From: JBBSAT01 sp046351235
GTDB taxonomy: Bacteria > Myxococcota_A > Polyangia > Polyangiales > Sandaracinaceae
Assembly: GCA_046351235.1 (NCBI GenBank)
Contig: JAXLYV010000003.1
Span: 620,001 to 684,000, forward strand
Direction: 5' to 3'
Length of the DNA: 64,000 bases
The notes beneath the pieces were generated by a model. It searched no databases. It was not told the DNA's origin and worked only from the letters and a program-made list of their open reading frames with translations. Made by a program: the position numbers and the translations under genes. Of this stretch, positions 53,173 to 62,786 are shown one piece after another. Positions within the stretch are counted from its first letter, which is position 1. Every line of letters begins with the position of its first letter.

Positions 53173-53718
53173 GTGGCCGACTCCAGCGCCGGCAGCGAGC
53201 GTTCCCGCAAGCGCCTCGCGCGCCTCGATCGCCGCCGCGACCGCGAGAAGAACCTCGTCGGCTTCACCGTCGGAGACGTGCAGTACGCGGTCGAGGTGGC
53301 GCGCGTGCGCGAGATCATCCGCCCCTTGCCGGTGGTCGCGCTCCCCCATGCGCCGCCGGCCATCGTCGGCGTGGCCGATCATCGGGCCGAGGTCGTGCCG
53401 GTGCTCGACGTGCGGCGACGCTTCGGTCTCCCCGAGACGGCGCGCACGCGGCGCACCAAGTGGATCCTCGTGATGCTCGCCACGCGCACCGTGGGGCTCG
53501 TCGTCGACGCGGTGTCCGAAGTGTTCGGCGTGGGCGAGGCCGACCGCCGCCCGGTGCCCGCCGTCGGCGTGGGGGACGCCGCGCGCGGCATCCAGGCCGT
53601 GTACGCGCACCGCGGAAGCCTCGTGTTCGTGCTCGACGTGGATCGGATCGGCGCTGCGGCCGAGCTGATCGACGTCGCGAGCCGCTTGCCCAGCATGCCC
53701 CGCGGAGGTGACGCATGA
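53173..53718 (+). CDS. CheW-like adaptor, second copy
   Basis: This 181-residue CheW homologue starts at GTG, one base after the first cheW stop. It carries NLVGFTVGDVQYAVEVARVREII, VVALPHAPPAIVGVADHRAEVVPVLDVRRRFG and GLVVDAVSEVFGVGEAD. The N-terminus is very basic (SRKRLARLDRRRDREK). Sequence between the two copies is well diverged, so this is not a recent duplication. Its stop overlaps the HEAT-repeat gene by 4 bp. Confidence 0.92.
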   Translation: MADSSAGSERSRKRLARLDRRRDREKNLVGFTVGDVQYAVEVARVREIIRPLPVVALPHAPPAIVGVADHRAEVVPVLDVRRRFGLPETARTRRTKWILVMLATRTVGLVVDAVSEVFGVGEADRRPVPAVGVGDAARGIQAVYAHRGSLVFVLDVDRIGAAAELIDVASRLPSMPRGGDA

Positions 53719-55718
53719 GCACCGACGAAGGCGAGCGCGTCGAAGCGCTGCGCGCACGCATCCGCACCGAGCACGGGAGCGCACACCCCCTCGATCCGAA
53801 CCTGCTCGCGACCGTGCTCGCCGACGCGGACTGGCGCGTGCGCAAGGACGCCGCGGCCCTCGCCGCGAGCCACATGGCCGACCGCGGCGTGATCGACACG
53901 GTCGTCGACGGCGTGCTCTCGCCCGACGACGTCGGCCTGCGCAACGCCGCGATCGAGGCCTGCGTGCTGACGGCGAAGACGAGCGTCGCCGCGCTCGTGG
54001 AGTCGGCGCTGGTGCGCGCGCTGGAGACGGCGATGCCGACCGCGCGGAAGTTCGTCTGCGCAGCCCTGGCGTGCGGGGGAGAGGCGGCGCTCCGCGTCCT
54101 CTCGGCGCTCGCCGTCGACCCGGACGCGACGACCGCGACGGCAGCGCTCGAGGCCATCTCTCACATCGGAGGGCCGCGCGCCGAGGCGATCCTCGCGCGC
54201 GCTCTCGGCTCGAGCGAGCCCCTCGCGCGCCTGGCGGCGATCGAGGGGCTGGTGGCGCTGGGCGCGCGACGGCCCCTCGACGAGATCGTGGCGCTCGCGC
54301 AGGACCCTCTGCTGTCTCGCCGCGCGATGCTGCTGGCGGGGCTCACCGGGGACCCCGGCGCGATCCCGATCCTCGTGGGCCGCATCGCCGCACGCGCGAA
54401 CGTGGCCGAGGCGGTGACGGCGCTCGCGCGTCTGCACGAGGCGCCCGGCGGCGCCAGCGTGGTCGCGGCGGCGATGGAGGGCCTCGACCGTCGCGCCCTG
54501 GCGCCGATGCGCCGGCTCCTCGACGGGAGCGATCCGCACGTGTCGCGCGCGGCAGCGCTCTTGCTCTTGCTCGCGCGCGACGAGGGCGCCCTCGCGCGGA
54601 TCGCGATCCTCGCAGGCGACATCGAGCTCGGGCCGGCCGTGCTCGAAGGGCTCCGCGCGTTCGGCGCCGCGGCGGTGCCACCGCTCCTCGCCGCCCTGCC
54701 GGGCCTCGATCCACGCGCCCACGCGTTCGCGCTCGAGGCCGCCGCCGATCTCGCCACGCTCGACGCGAGCGCGCTCGCCGCTCCGATCCGCAGAGCGCTG
54801 CGCGAGGCCCTCGCCTCGCGCGACGAGACGACGCTCCTCGCGGCCGTGCGCGGGCTGGCTTCGTGGGCCGAGCCCGACGATGCGCCCGCGCTCGTCGCGC
54901 TCGGCAACCACGCTTCGGCCACGATCGCGCAGGCAGCGTCCGAGACCGTGGCCCAGCTCGGTCGCACCGCGAAGGACGCCGTGTCGGTCGCCGTGGTGGC
55001 GGCGCGCAGCGACGAAGCGACTGCGTGGGGCTCGGCGACCTTCACGCTGCCGCCCGACGTGGCGATCGAGAAGCTCCGCGTCGCGCTGAGCGAGGCCGAC
55101 CCACGCACGCGACGCGCCGCGGTGACGGCCCTCGCCGACGTCCAGGACCTCCAGGCCGCCGAGCTCGCGGCCATGGCGCTCGCCGACGAGGACGCCGACG
55201 TCCGCGTGTCGGCGATCCGCACGCTGGCCGCGCGATCGGACGTGGCAGGCCGCGCGCTGGCCGAGTCGCGCATCGCGCTGGAGCTCCGTAGCGAGCTCTC
55301 ACCGGTGCGGGCCGAGGCCTGTCGCGCGCTCTCGCGGCTGGACGCACGGGGACGGGCCGACGCGATCCTGCGCCTCGTCGAGGACCCCTCGAGCGAGGTG
55401 CGCATCGCCGCGCTCACGACGCTCGTGCACTGGGAGGATCCGCGCGGCGTCGCGGCCCTGCCCGCCGCGCTGGAGAACCCCGACCCCGAGGTGGTGAAGG
55501 CCGCCGTGACGCTGGCTCGCGCGCGCCCCTCGCTCGTGCCGCCGCTCCGGTCGCTGCTCGCGCATCCTGCGTGGGACGTGCGCCACGCCGCCGTGCTGGC
55601 GCTCGCGACGATCGATCGCGCGAGCGTGATCGCCCATCGCGAGCGCGAGACCGATGGCCTCGTGCGCGCCGCCATCGACGAGGTCCTGGCGGCTCCGAGC
55701 GATCGCGGAGGCGCCTAG
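53715..55718 (+). CDS. HEAT-repeat protein of the chemosensory operon
   Basis: This 667-residue protein is an alpha-solenoid of roughly eighteen helical-pair repeats of about 32-38 residues (DADWRVRKDAAALAASHMADRG, DPRTRRAAVTALADVQDLQAAELAAMAL, DEDADVRVSAIRTLAARSD, DPSSEVRIAALTTLVHWEDP). Such proteins act as protein-binding scaffolds. HEAT-repeat components also occur in some myxobacterial chemosensory clusters, which supports a real role in signalling here. Translation is coupled on both sides (ATGA at the start, cheR GTG 1 bp after the stop). The partner is unknown. Confidence 0.9.
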   Translation: MSTDEGERVEALRARIRTEHGSAHPLDPNLLATVLADADWRVRKDAAALAASHMADRGVIDTVVDGVLSPDDVGLRNAAIEACVLTAKTSVAALVESALVRALETAMPTARKFVCAALACGGEAALRVLSALAVDPDATTATAALEAISHIGGPRAEAILARALGSSEPLARLAAIEGLVALGARRPLDEIVALAQDPLLSRRAMLLAGLTGDPGAIPILVGRIAARANVAEAVTALARLHEAPGGASVVAAAMEGLDRRALAPMRRLLDGSDPHVSRAAALLLLLARDEGALARIAILAGDIELGPAVLEGLRAFGAAAVPPLLAALPGLDPRAHAFALEAAADLATLDASALAAPIRRALREALASRDETTLLAAVRGLASWAEPDDAPALVALGNHASATIAQAASETVAQLGRTAKDAVSVAVVAARSDEATAWGSATFTLPPDVAIEKLRVALSEADPRTRRAAVTALADVQDLQAAELAAMALADEDADVRVSAIRTLAARSDVAGRALAESRIALELRSELSPVRAEACRALSRLDARGRADAILRLVEDPSSEVRIAALTTLVHWEDPRGVAALPAALENPDPEVVKAAVTLARARPSLVPPLRSLLAHPAWDVRHAAVLALATIDRASVIAHRERETDGLVRAAIDEVLAAPSDRGGA

Positions 55719-55719
55719 C

Positions 55720-56616
55720 GTGGCGTTCTTCCTCGACAGCGGACCGCGTCTTCGCGTCGACGAGTTCCGATTGCTCCGTGACCTGGTCAACGAGCACTCG
55801 GGCATGTTCTTCGACGACGCGTCGCAGTTCGTCTTCGAGCGGCGCCTCCGCGAGCGCTTGCGCGCGCTCGGCCTCCCCGACTTCACCGCCTACTACCACT
55901 ACCTCCGCTACGGCCCCTCGGCGGCGAGCGAGCTCGAGGACGCGATCGAGGCGCTCGTCACCAACGAGACGTACTTCTTCCGCGAGGAGTACCAGCTGCG
56001 CGCCTTCTCGCGTGACGTGCTCCCCGAGCTGCAGAAGCGCGCGCTCGCCCAGGGTCGCAAGCGACTCGTGGTCTGGTGCGCGGGATGCTCCACCGGCGAA
56101 GAGGCCTACACGATCGCCATCCTGCTCCTCGCCTCCGGCCTCTTCGAGGGCTGGGATCTGCGCGTCTTCGGCAACGACATCAGCAAGCGCGTGCTCGGCT
56201 TCGCCCGCCGCGGCGTCTATCCGGCCCACAGCTTCCGCGCGATGCCGGCGCAGTACGACGAGTACTTCGTCGCCGATCCCGAGGGCAAGCGCGTGCACCC
56301 GCGCGTGCGCGCGCTCTGCCAGTTCGGGCACCTGAACCTGCTCGACCGCGACCGCGCCACGATCGTGGGCCGCGTGGACGCCATCTTCTGCCGCAACGTC
56401 CTCATCTACTTCGACGCCGACTCGCGCAAGCGCGTGATCGAGACGTTCTACGAGCGCCTGCAGCCGGGCGGCTACCTCATGCTCGGGCACAGCGAGTCGC
56501 TGCTCTCGGTCTCGACCGCCTTCGAGCTCGCGCACCTCAGCTCGGACATGGTCTATCGCAAGCCGCTCGAGCCGCGTGGTCGGCCGGGTGACGACTCCGA
56601 AGGAGGCGAGCTTTGA
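55720..56616 (+). CDS. cheR: Chemoreceptor methyltransferase CheR
   Basis: CheR methylates receptor glutamates using S-adenosylmethionine. The 298 residues have the helical N-terminal domain (FRLLRDLVNEHSGMFFDDA) and the catalytic domain with TNETYFFREEYQL, the SAM-binding loop VVWCAGCSTGEEAYT, and DAIFCRNVLIYFD. The GTG at 55720 was chosen because it lies 1 bp after the HEAT gene stop. The end overlaps the TTG of cheB. No receptor gene is present, so it must act on receptors encoded elsewhere. Confidence 0.96.
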   Translation: MAFFLDSGPRLRVDEFRLLRDLVNEHSGMFFDDASQFVFERRLRERLRALGLPDFTAYYHYLRYGPSAASELEDAIEALVTNETYFFREEYQLRAFSRDVLPELQKRALAQGRKRLVVWCAGCSTGEEAYTIAILLLASGLFEGWDLRVFGNDISKRVLGFARRGVYPAHSFRAMPAQYDEYFVADPEGKRVHPRVRALCQFGHLNLLDRDRATIVGRVDAIFCRNVLIYFDADSRKRVIETFYERLQPGGYLMLGHSESLLSVSTAFELAHLSSDMVYRKPLEPRGRPGDDSEGGEL

Positions 56617-57689
56617 GCACGCGTCGTCTCCGGGTCCTCGTCGTCGACGACTCGGCGTTCAACCGCCGCACGATCGCCGAGATCCTGTCCTCGATCCCCA
56701 ACGTCGAGGTGATCGGCAAGGCGGGCGACGGCGAGCAGGCGCTCGCGATGGTGCTCGCCGAGCGCCCGGATCTCGTGACGCTCGATCTCGAGATGCCGCG
56801 CATGGACGGCTTCACCTTGCTCAAGGTGCTGATGGCCAAGCGGCCGACGCCCGTGATCGTGGTGTCGGGCCGCGGCGCCAAGCCCGACGTCTTCCGCGCG
56901 CTCGAGCTCGGCGCGATCGACTTCGTCGTCAAGCCGAGCACGAACGCCTCGATGGAGCTCGCGAGCATTCGTGCCGAGCTCGAGCAGAAGGTGCAGCTCG
57001 TCGCCCAGCTGCGGCCCGCGAAGCTCGGCGACGGAACGCGCGTCACCACCACGGGGCTGCAGCGCCGGGTCAACACCGACGGCGAGCGGCCCCTGCCCGC
57101 CGATCCGCTGCCCAAGCGCGTGATCGTGATCGCCTCGTCGACCGGCGGCCCACCGGCGCTCGTCACGCTCTTCTCGCGCCTTCCCTCCGACCTGCCCGCG
57201 GCGATCGTGGTCGCGCAGCACATGCCCGAGCGCTTCACCAAGACGTTCGCCGATCGCCTCGAGCGCCTCGGTGGCATCCGCGTGGGCGAGCTGGACGATC
57301 GCGAGCCGCTGCGCGCCGGCCGCGCCGTGGTCTGCCCGGGCGGGCGCTGCATCGAGATCGTCGCGAAGGGCAGCGTCCCCTGGGTGCGCACCCTCGCGCC
57401 GAGCGCCGAGGATCGCTACGTCCCGAGCGGCGACCGACTCTTCGAGAGCGCCGCCGCGGTGTACGGGCCCCGCACCATCGCCGTGGTGCTCACGGGCATG
57501 GGCGACGACGGCACGCGCGGCGCACGCGCGGTGAAGGCGCAGGGAGGCCTCGTGATCGCCGAGGGCGAGGACTCGGCGGCCATCTACGGCATGCCCGGCA
57601 GCGTCGTGCGCGCAGGCGTCGCCGACCACAGCCTCGCCATCCACCTGATGGGCGACGCGCTCACGCGCTTCGTCACTTCGCAGAGCTGA
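56613..57689 (+). CDS. cheB: Chemotaxis methylesterase CheB
   Basis: CheB removes receptor methyl groups after phosphorylation by CheA. The 358 residues have a receiver domain with phospho-acceptor D58 (VTLDLEMPRMDG) and a C-terminal esterase with the catalytic triad S176 (IASSTGGPPAL), H203 (AQHMPERF) and D299 (LTGMGDDG). Translation starts at TTG with AAGGAGG upstream, overlapping the cheR stop. It ends the operon; its last 17 bp overlap the convergent exonuclease gene. Confidence 0.96.
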   Translation: MSTRRLRVLVVDDSAFNRRTIAEILSSIPNVEVIGKAGDGEQALAMVLAERPDLVTLDLEMPRMDGFTLLKVLMAKRPTPVIVVSGRGAKPDVFRALELGAIDFVVKPSTNASMELASIRAELEQKVQLVAQLRPAKLGDGTRVTTTGLQRRVNTDGERPLPADPLPKRVIVIASSTGGPPALVTLFSRLPSDLPAAIVVAQHMPERFTKTFADRLERLGGIRVGELDDREPLRAGRAVVCPGGRCIEIVAKGSVPWVRTLAPSAEDRYVPSGDRLFESAAAVYGPRTIAVVLTGMGDDGTRGARAVKAQGGLVIAEGEDSAAIYGMPGSVVRAGVADHSLAIHLMGDALTRFVTSQS

Positions 57690-58494
57690 CGGCGCGCCGC
57701 TTCGTCGCCCCCAGCACGCCGTCGTCGAGCTCGACCTCGATCGGCGCGTGGTCGCTTCCCCGCACCGACGCGTGGATCCGCGCGCTCTTGAGGTGCGCCG
57801 CCGCGCCGGGCGAGACCAACGCGAGATCGATCCGCCATCCGACGTTGCGCTCGCGCACGCCGAAGCGCTGGCTCCACCAGGAGTAGTGCCCCTCGCCCTT
57901 CTCGAAGACGCGGAACGAGTCGACCCAGCCCGCGTCCAGCCAGCGCACGAGCTCCTTGCGCTCGTTGGGGAGAAACCCGCTCGTCTTCGCGTTCTCGCGC
58001 GGGCGCGCGAGGTCGATCTCGTAGGGCGCCGTGTTGAAGTCGCCCATGACGACGATGGGCTCGCCCGCCGCGAACGCCGGCGCGAGCCGCTCGCGCAGCG
58101 CCTTGTAGAAGCGGAGCTTGTAGGGCACGCGCGAGTTGTCGCGCTCCTTGCCGCTCCCGTTCGGGAAGTACCCGTTGACGATCGTGAGCCGCCCGACGCG
58201 GGCGATCTGCAGACGCCCTTCCACGTCGAACGCCGGCTTGCCGAGCGACGCCACCGTCTCGTCGAGCGGCAAGCGGGAGTAGAGCGCGACCCCGCTGTAG
58301 CCAGGGCGCTCGGCGTGGACGAAGTGGGCGTGCGCGTAGCCCGGCAACGTCCGCAGCTCCTCGGACAGCTGATCGGCGCGGGCGCGCGTCTCCTGGATTC
58401 CGATCACGTCCGGACGCGCGGTGGCGACGAAGTCGTGAAAGCCCTTGCCTGCGATCGAGCGAAGCCCGTTGACGTTCCAGGAGACGATCCGCAC
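57673..58494 (-). CDS. xthA: Exodeoxyribonuclease III family AP endonuclease
   Basis: Exonuclease III cuts DNA 5' of abasic sites and trims 3' ends in base excision repair. The 273 residues from a GTG show the metal glutamate in GIQETRARADQL and NGYFPNG. They also show the catalytic GDFNTAPYEIDL (Asp and Asn pair), the WWSQRF and GWRIDL loops, and the final SDHAPI (His). The gene is convergent with cheB, overlapping it by 17 bp. Confidence 0.95.
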   Translation of the reverse strand: MRIVSWNVNGLRSIAGKGFHDFVATARPDVIGIQETRARADQLSEELRTLPGYAHAHFVHAERPGYSGVALYSRLPLDETVASLGKPAFDVEGRLQIARVGRLTIVNGYFPNGSGKERDNSRVPYKLRFYKALRERLAPAFAAGEPIVVMGDFNTAPYEIDLARPRENAKTSGFLPNERKELVRWLDAGWVDSFRVFEKGEGHYSWWSQRFGVRERNVGWRIDLALVSPGAAAHLKSARIHASVRGSDHAPIEVELDDGVLGATKRRAVSSAK

Positions 58495-59158
58495 GCGCGG
58501 AAGATAGTCGGAGTCCGCCCGCGTCCCACCTCAAAGCGAAGGGCCCAAAGGCGAAGGGCGACGACCTTTCGGCCATCGCCCTTCCAGCACGCCCCCTCCG
58601 AGCGAGGAGCGCGCGCTGCGGTCACACGGTGGGAGGGGTCAGGTGAGAGCGACCTCCGTCTCGTAGACCTTCGAATTACCCTGACGACGTTCGGTACAGT
58701 TCACTGTCACGATCCTCCCCCGGCCATGCCGGCGTCTCCGGGCATCTGGCTCGGTGCGCGTGGGGAGAGTCCCCACACGAACGGCCAGGCTCACGTCGAG
58801 ACGTTCCTGGGTGCGGAGCGCACCATTGCGCACCGCGGTGGAGACTCGGCGCGATTCGTCTTTCCGTCGCGGCCCGATCCGATCCGCTGCCCCGCTCGTC
58901 GTTTCGTGGACGAGGAGAGCGTCGGTGGATCGTGCGGCGGTGAAGAAACCACCTCTCGCCAGCGAGACACGCCGGGAAGACGGTTTTTCGCACCATTGCG
59001 GGGTCGAGCCCATCCGCCGAGTCGCCCAGACACGTAGTCTGGACGAGAGGATCATACGGGCCCAGGCAACAAAGTAAAGGTCTCTGATCGAAGAGTGTGC
59101 TTACACGGAACTGGAACAATGGGGGAGGCGTTCGGCATGATCGCCTCCGCGAGAACGC
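58495..59158. other. 664-bp gap without a supported gene
   Basis: Forward and reverse ORFs here overlap each other and show weak third-position bias, so none is accepted. The most notable contents are a 9-bp-stem hairpin (GAAGGGCGA 58553-58561, TCGCCCTTC 58576-58584), the 5-2-5 palindrome ACAGT-TC-ACTGT (58696-58707), and the repeated CGCACCATTGCG near 58828 and 58989. A lower-GC stretch at about 59035-59110 is a likely promoter region for the TPR gene. Confidence 0.5.
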
Positions 59159-61579
59159 GTGAGCGAGCCGGAGCGACGAGAAGACGAGGGAAAGAGCGGG
59201 TCGCAGGGCCCGGACTCGGAGATGTTCTCCGTCCCGCGCCCGCGAAAGGCGATCCCCCAGATCCGCGACGTGCCGCTCACGAAGGAGGAGATCCGTCGGC
59301 GCAAGCTCGTGCGGATGGCCATCGCCGTCACGCTCGCCGTGCTCGCGGTGACGGCCGCGTTCCTCCTCTATCGCGCCAACCACCGCCGAGAGATCGACGC
59401 CGCCCGGAACGAGGCCGAGCGCACCGGCCGGCTCGCCGCGATCGACCGAGCCCTGGGGCTGCTCGAGGGCGAGACCCATCCGGGTGACCTCGCCCTCTCG
59501 GCGCGCCTGCACGCGATGGCCGCGCTCGCCGGCGCCGAAGGGCACCGGGAGCCCGCCGAGGCGCTGCTCGCCCAGCACGATCCTTCCACCGACGGCGCCT
59601 CCGACCACCGCATCGCCCAGGCCTATCTGGCGCTCGCCGCCGGCAACGCCGACGAGGCCGCCCGCGTCGCGTCCCTGCTCGTCGCGGGACGGGGGCCACG
59701 CGCCGCGGAGGCAGGCCACGCGATCGCCCGCGTGCAGCTCGCGACCGGGCACGCCGCCGAGGCCCGCGCCGCCGCCGACGCCGCGGTGAGCGCCATGCCC
59801 GACGCGCCTCGCCATCGCGCCCTCGTGATCGAGGTCGCGGCGCGCGGTGGTGGAGAGGCGCCGACGGACAGCGCCGGCGACGACACGGGGCTGCGCCTCG
59901 CCCGCGCGCGCACTGCGATGGAGGCGCTCGCGCCCTCGACCGCGATCCGCGCCGACGCCGAGGCCGTGCACGACGCGAGCGACGCGACCCCCGCCGAGCT
60001 CGGTTGGTCCGAGCTCGCCCTCGGAGCCGCGGACGCCATCGATGGCGACACCGTGCACGCCGCCGAGCACCTGCACGCCGCCGCCGAGCATCACCCGCCC
60101 GGCGACGAGCTGTTCGCGCTCGAGCTCGCCGAGCAGCTCTTCCTCATCGGCCGCCGGCTCGATGCGTCGGCCACTCTCTCTCCGCTCACGAGCCCGGTCA
60201 CGACGGACGCCTCCCGGCGCGCGCTCCTCACCGCGCGGCAGGTGCTCGTCTCGGGTGACACCGAGGCCGCCTCCCGCGCAGCCGAGACCGCGACGAGCTC
60301 GCCGCGACGCAGCCTCGTGCTCGGGGCGATCGCCGAGCTCCGCGGCAACTACGACCTCGCCCAGCAGGAGTACGACGCCGCCGGGCAGGCGCCGGCACTC
60401 GCGTCGTACGCCGCCTTCGCGTCGGTCCACCTGCGCCTGTTCCGGCGCGACCTCGAAGGCGCGCGCGCCGCGATCGCCTCCGCGCTCGCGGAGAGCCCGA
60501 CCCATCCACGCCTGGCCGCCGCCGGGGCCTACGTGGCGAGCGCCTCGGCCGACCGCGACGAAGCGTTCGCGATCCTCGGTCGGGCCGAGAGCGCCCATCC
60601 GGGCGAGCCGCTGCTGCTCGTGGCGCGCGCCCGCGTGCACGCGATGGCGGCCGAGTGGGAGCAGGCGTACACCGCGTTCCAGGCGGCCGCGAGCGCGACC
60701 GACGACGACCCGCAGATCTCCAGCGAGCGCGGCCAAGCGGCGCGCATGCTCGGCCATCTCGACGAGGCGCGGGAGGCGTACACCGCGGCGCTCGCCGTCG
60801 ATCCCCGGCAGGCCTCGGCCCTGATCGCGCTCCTCGGCATCCAGCTCGAGACGCACGATCTCGTGGGCGCGGAGCTCACGCTCTCGCGCATCGACGAGGC
60901 GCATCTCGTGGCGAGCGAGATCGATCACCTCCGCGCGCGCGCGCTCGTCGAGCACCAGGCCGGACAGAGCGGAGTGACGCAGATCGCCGCCGCCGTGGGC
61001 CGAAGCCCCGACGACGGCGAGCTCCGGTTCGCGCTGGCGCGCCTCTACGCGCAGGCCGAGCGCTGGTCCGACGCGGCCGACGCCTACTACGCGGCGCTCT
61101 CGCGCACCGAGGATCGGCGCCTCGCGCTCGGCATGCGGGCCATCGCGCTCGCGCGCGGGCGACGCGCGCCGACGGTCGAGGCGATGCTCGACCAGCTCCG
61201 CGCGACCGTCTCGGTCGAGCAGCCGCTCACGCCGCGCGACACCGCGATGATCGCGGTGGCCTCGGGCTGGGTCGAGTGGGAGGGCGATGCGAACGGGCGC
61301 GCGACGATCTTCGCGCGCCAGGCGCTCGACGCGGTGCCGAACGACCCGGACGCGACGCTCCTGCTCGCGACGATCGACGAGAGCACGCATCGCGACCCGT
61401 CGCCGCGCCTCGAGGCGATCCGCGAGCAGTCGATCGAAGCACGCGGGTGGCTGGCGGCGCGCGCGAGCACGCCGCTCGACGCGCAGGGCTGCAGCGACGC
61501 CCGCGCCTATCTCGCGGCCGCGCCCGACGGCCGCTTCGCCGCCGAGCTGGCCGCGCGGATCACCGCCTGCGCCGAATAG
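59159..61579 (+). CDS. TPR-repeat membrane protein
   Basis: This 806-residue protein starts at GTG. A single membrane helix near residues 52-72 (VRMAIAVTLAVLAVTAAFLLY) follows a charged cytoplasmic tail, so the long C-terminal region faces the periplasm. That region is an all-helical array of TPR-like pairs (RARTAMEALAPSTAIRADAEAV, AREAYTAALAVDPRQASALIALLG, LRFALARLYAQAERWSDAADAYYA). It is very Ala-rich. A protein-interaction or assembly role is likely, but no specific partner is indicated by neighbours. Confidence 0.82.
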   Translation: MSEPERREDEGKSGSQGPDSEMFSVPRPRKAIPQIRDVPLTKEEIRRRKLVRMAIAVTLAVLAVTAAFLLYRANHRREIDAARNEAERTGRLAAIDRALGLLEGETHPGDLALSARLHAMAALAGAEGHREPAEALLAQHDPSTDGASDHRIAQAYLALAAGNADEAARVASLLVAGRGPRAAEAGHAIARVQLATGHAAEARAAADAAVSAMPDAPRHRALVIEVAARGGGEAPTDSAGDDTGLRLARARTAMEALAPSTAIRADAEAVHDASDATPAELGWSELALGAADAIDGDTVHAAEHLHAAAEHHPPGDELFALELAEQLFLIGRRLDASATLSPLTSPVTTDASRRALLTARQVLVSGDTEAASRAAETATSSPRRSLVLGAIAELRGNYDLAQQEYDAAGQAPALASYAAFASVHLRLFRRDLEGARAAIASALAESPTHPRLAAAGAYVASASADRDEAFAILGRAESAHPGEPLLLVARARVHAMAAEWEQAYTAFQAAASATDDDPQISSERGQAARMLGHLDEAREAYTAALAVDPRQASALIALLGIQLETHDLVGAELTLSRIDEAHLVASEIDHLRARALVEHQAGQSGVTQIAAAVGRSPDDGELRFALARLYAQAERWSDAADAYYAALSRTEDRRLALGMRAIALARGRRAPTVEAMLDQLRATVSVEQPLTPRDTAMIAVASGWVEWEGDANGRATIFARQALDAVPNDPDATLLLATIDESTHRDPSPRLEAIREQSIEARGWLAARASTPLDAQGCSDARAYLAAAPDGRFAAELAARITACAE

Positions 61580-61685
61580 GCGGCGGCTCACCACCCCACC
61601 CGCTCGATCTCCCGTGGCGACGCGGGAACGAATCCGCTACTTTTCTCTGGAGGCGCTCGCCTCGGCGGGCGCGCGCGTGGTCTCG

Positions 61686-62786
61686 ATGCAGCCGCTTCCC
61701 ACTTCTCCTTTTCGTACGGGACAGGGTCCGACGCTCGGCTATCGCGCGCGGAAGATCCTCTTCGCCGTCGTGAGCGAGTACATCGCGACGGGGGAGCCCG
61801 TGGGATCGCGGCGCCTGAGCAAACGCTACGGCCTGAACCTCTCGCCGGCGACCATCCGCAACGAGCTCGCCGACCTGGAAGAAGCGGGCTGCGTCAGCTC
61901 GCCCCACACGAGCGCGGGCCGCGTGCCCACCGAGATCGGCTTCCGGGTGTTCATCGACGCGCTGGCGCAGATGCGAGAAGTGGCGGACGCCGACCGCGCC
62001 TCGATCCTCGCCCGCATGCGGCAGCTGCGGCCCGGCGTCGACGACGTCGTCCGCGAGGCGGGGCGCCTGCTCGCGTCGCTGACCGGCGCGGCGGCGCTCG
62101 TCACGCGCCCGCGGGCCGACCTCGACGCGCTCACGCAGCTGCGCTTCGTTCCGCTGGGCCCGAGCAGCGTGCTCGCCGTGATCGTCACGCGCAGTGGCAC
62201 CATCCAGAACCGCGTCGTCACGCTCGCCGAGCCGCTCGACGCGAGCGAGCTCGAGCGTCTGCAGAACTACGTCACCGAGCTCGCGCTCGGGCGCACGCTC
62301 GCCGAGCTGCGCACCGCGCTCGCCGAGGCCGTCGCGAGCGATCGGGGCGCCTACGATCGGCTCAAGCGCCGCGCGCGCCAGGTCGTGGAAGCCGCCGCGA
62401 ACGCCGAAGAGCGCGACGTCGTGATCGAGGGGCAGGGCGCGCTCTTCGACCGCCCGGAGTTCGAGAGCTCGGAGAAGATGCGGGCGTTCCTGCGGGCGTT
62501 CGAAGAGAAGGAGCGCCTGGTGGGCCTGCTCGATCGCACGATCGCCGCCTCCGGCGTGACCGTGCTCGTCGGGAGCGAGGCGAACCTCGTCGACGTGCCG
62601 GACATCGGCGTCATCTCGGCGCCGTACCGCGCCGGCGGCCATGGTGCCGGCACGGTCGGCCTCGTGGGCCCGACCCGCATGGACTACGGCAAGCTGATGC
62701 CGCTCGTCGGCTTCATGTCCGAGGTGATCACCGACGTGCTCGACCCCGAGGCGGGGCCAGGCGCGGAAGATCACGAGCCGGACTGA
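61686..62786 (+). CDS. hrcA: Heat-shock repressor HrcA
   Basis: HrcA represses chaperone operons by binding the CIRCE operator and is kept folded by GroEL. The 366 residues contain the winged-helix domain (about 20-95; SEYIATGEPVGSRRLSKRYG, SPATIRNELADLEEAGCVSSPHTSAGRVPT). The dimerisation/insert domain follows (VIVTRSGTIQNRVVTL), then the C-terminal GAF-like region ending VGLVGPTRMDYGKLMPLVGFMSEVITDVL. It stands before grpE and dnaK, the usual order. No CIRCE palindrome was seen in this window. Confidence 0.95.
   Translation: MQPLPTSPFRTGQGPTLGYRARKILFAVVSEYIATGEPVGSRRLSKRYGLNLSPATIRNELADLEEAGCVSSPHTSAGRVPTEIGFRVFIDALAQMREVADADRASILARMRQLRPGVDDVVREAGRLLASLTGAAALVTRPRADLDALTQLRFVPLGPSSVLAVIVTRSGTIQNRVVTLAEPLDASELERLQNYVTELALGRTLAELRTALAEAVASDRGAYDRLKRRARQVVEAAANAEERDVVIEGQGALFDRPEFESSEKMRAFLRAFEEKERLVGLLDRTIAASGVTVLVGSEANLVDVPDIGVISAPYRAGGHGAGTVGLVGPTRMDYGKLMPLVGFMSEVITDVLDPEAGPGAEDHEPD

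Noticed and set aside
58639..59055. 138-codon ORF on the minus strand
   Set aside because: Third-position GC is not raised, the sequence is Arg/Ser-rich without a domain, and other ORFs overlap it on both strands.
58676..61594. A 972-codon reading frame on the minus strand
   Set aside because: It is antisense to the TPR membrane protein, is Arg/Gly-rich with no domain, and is open only because of the high GC content.
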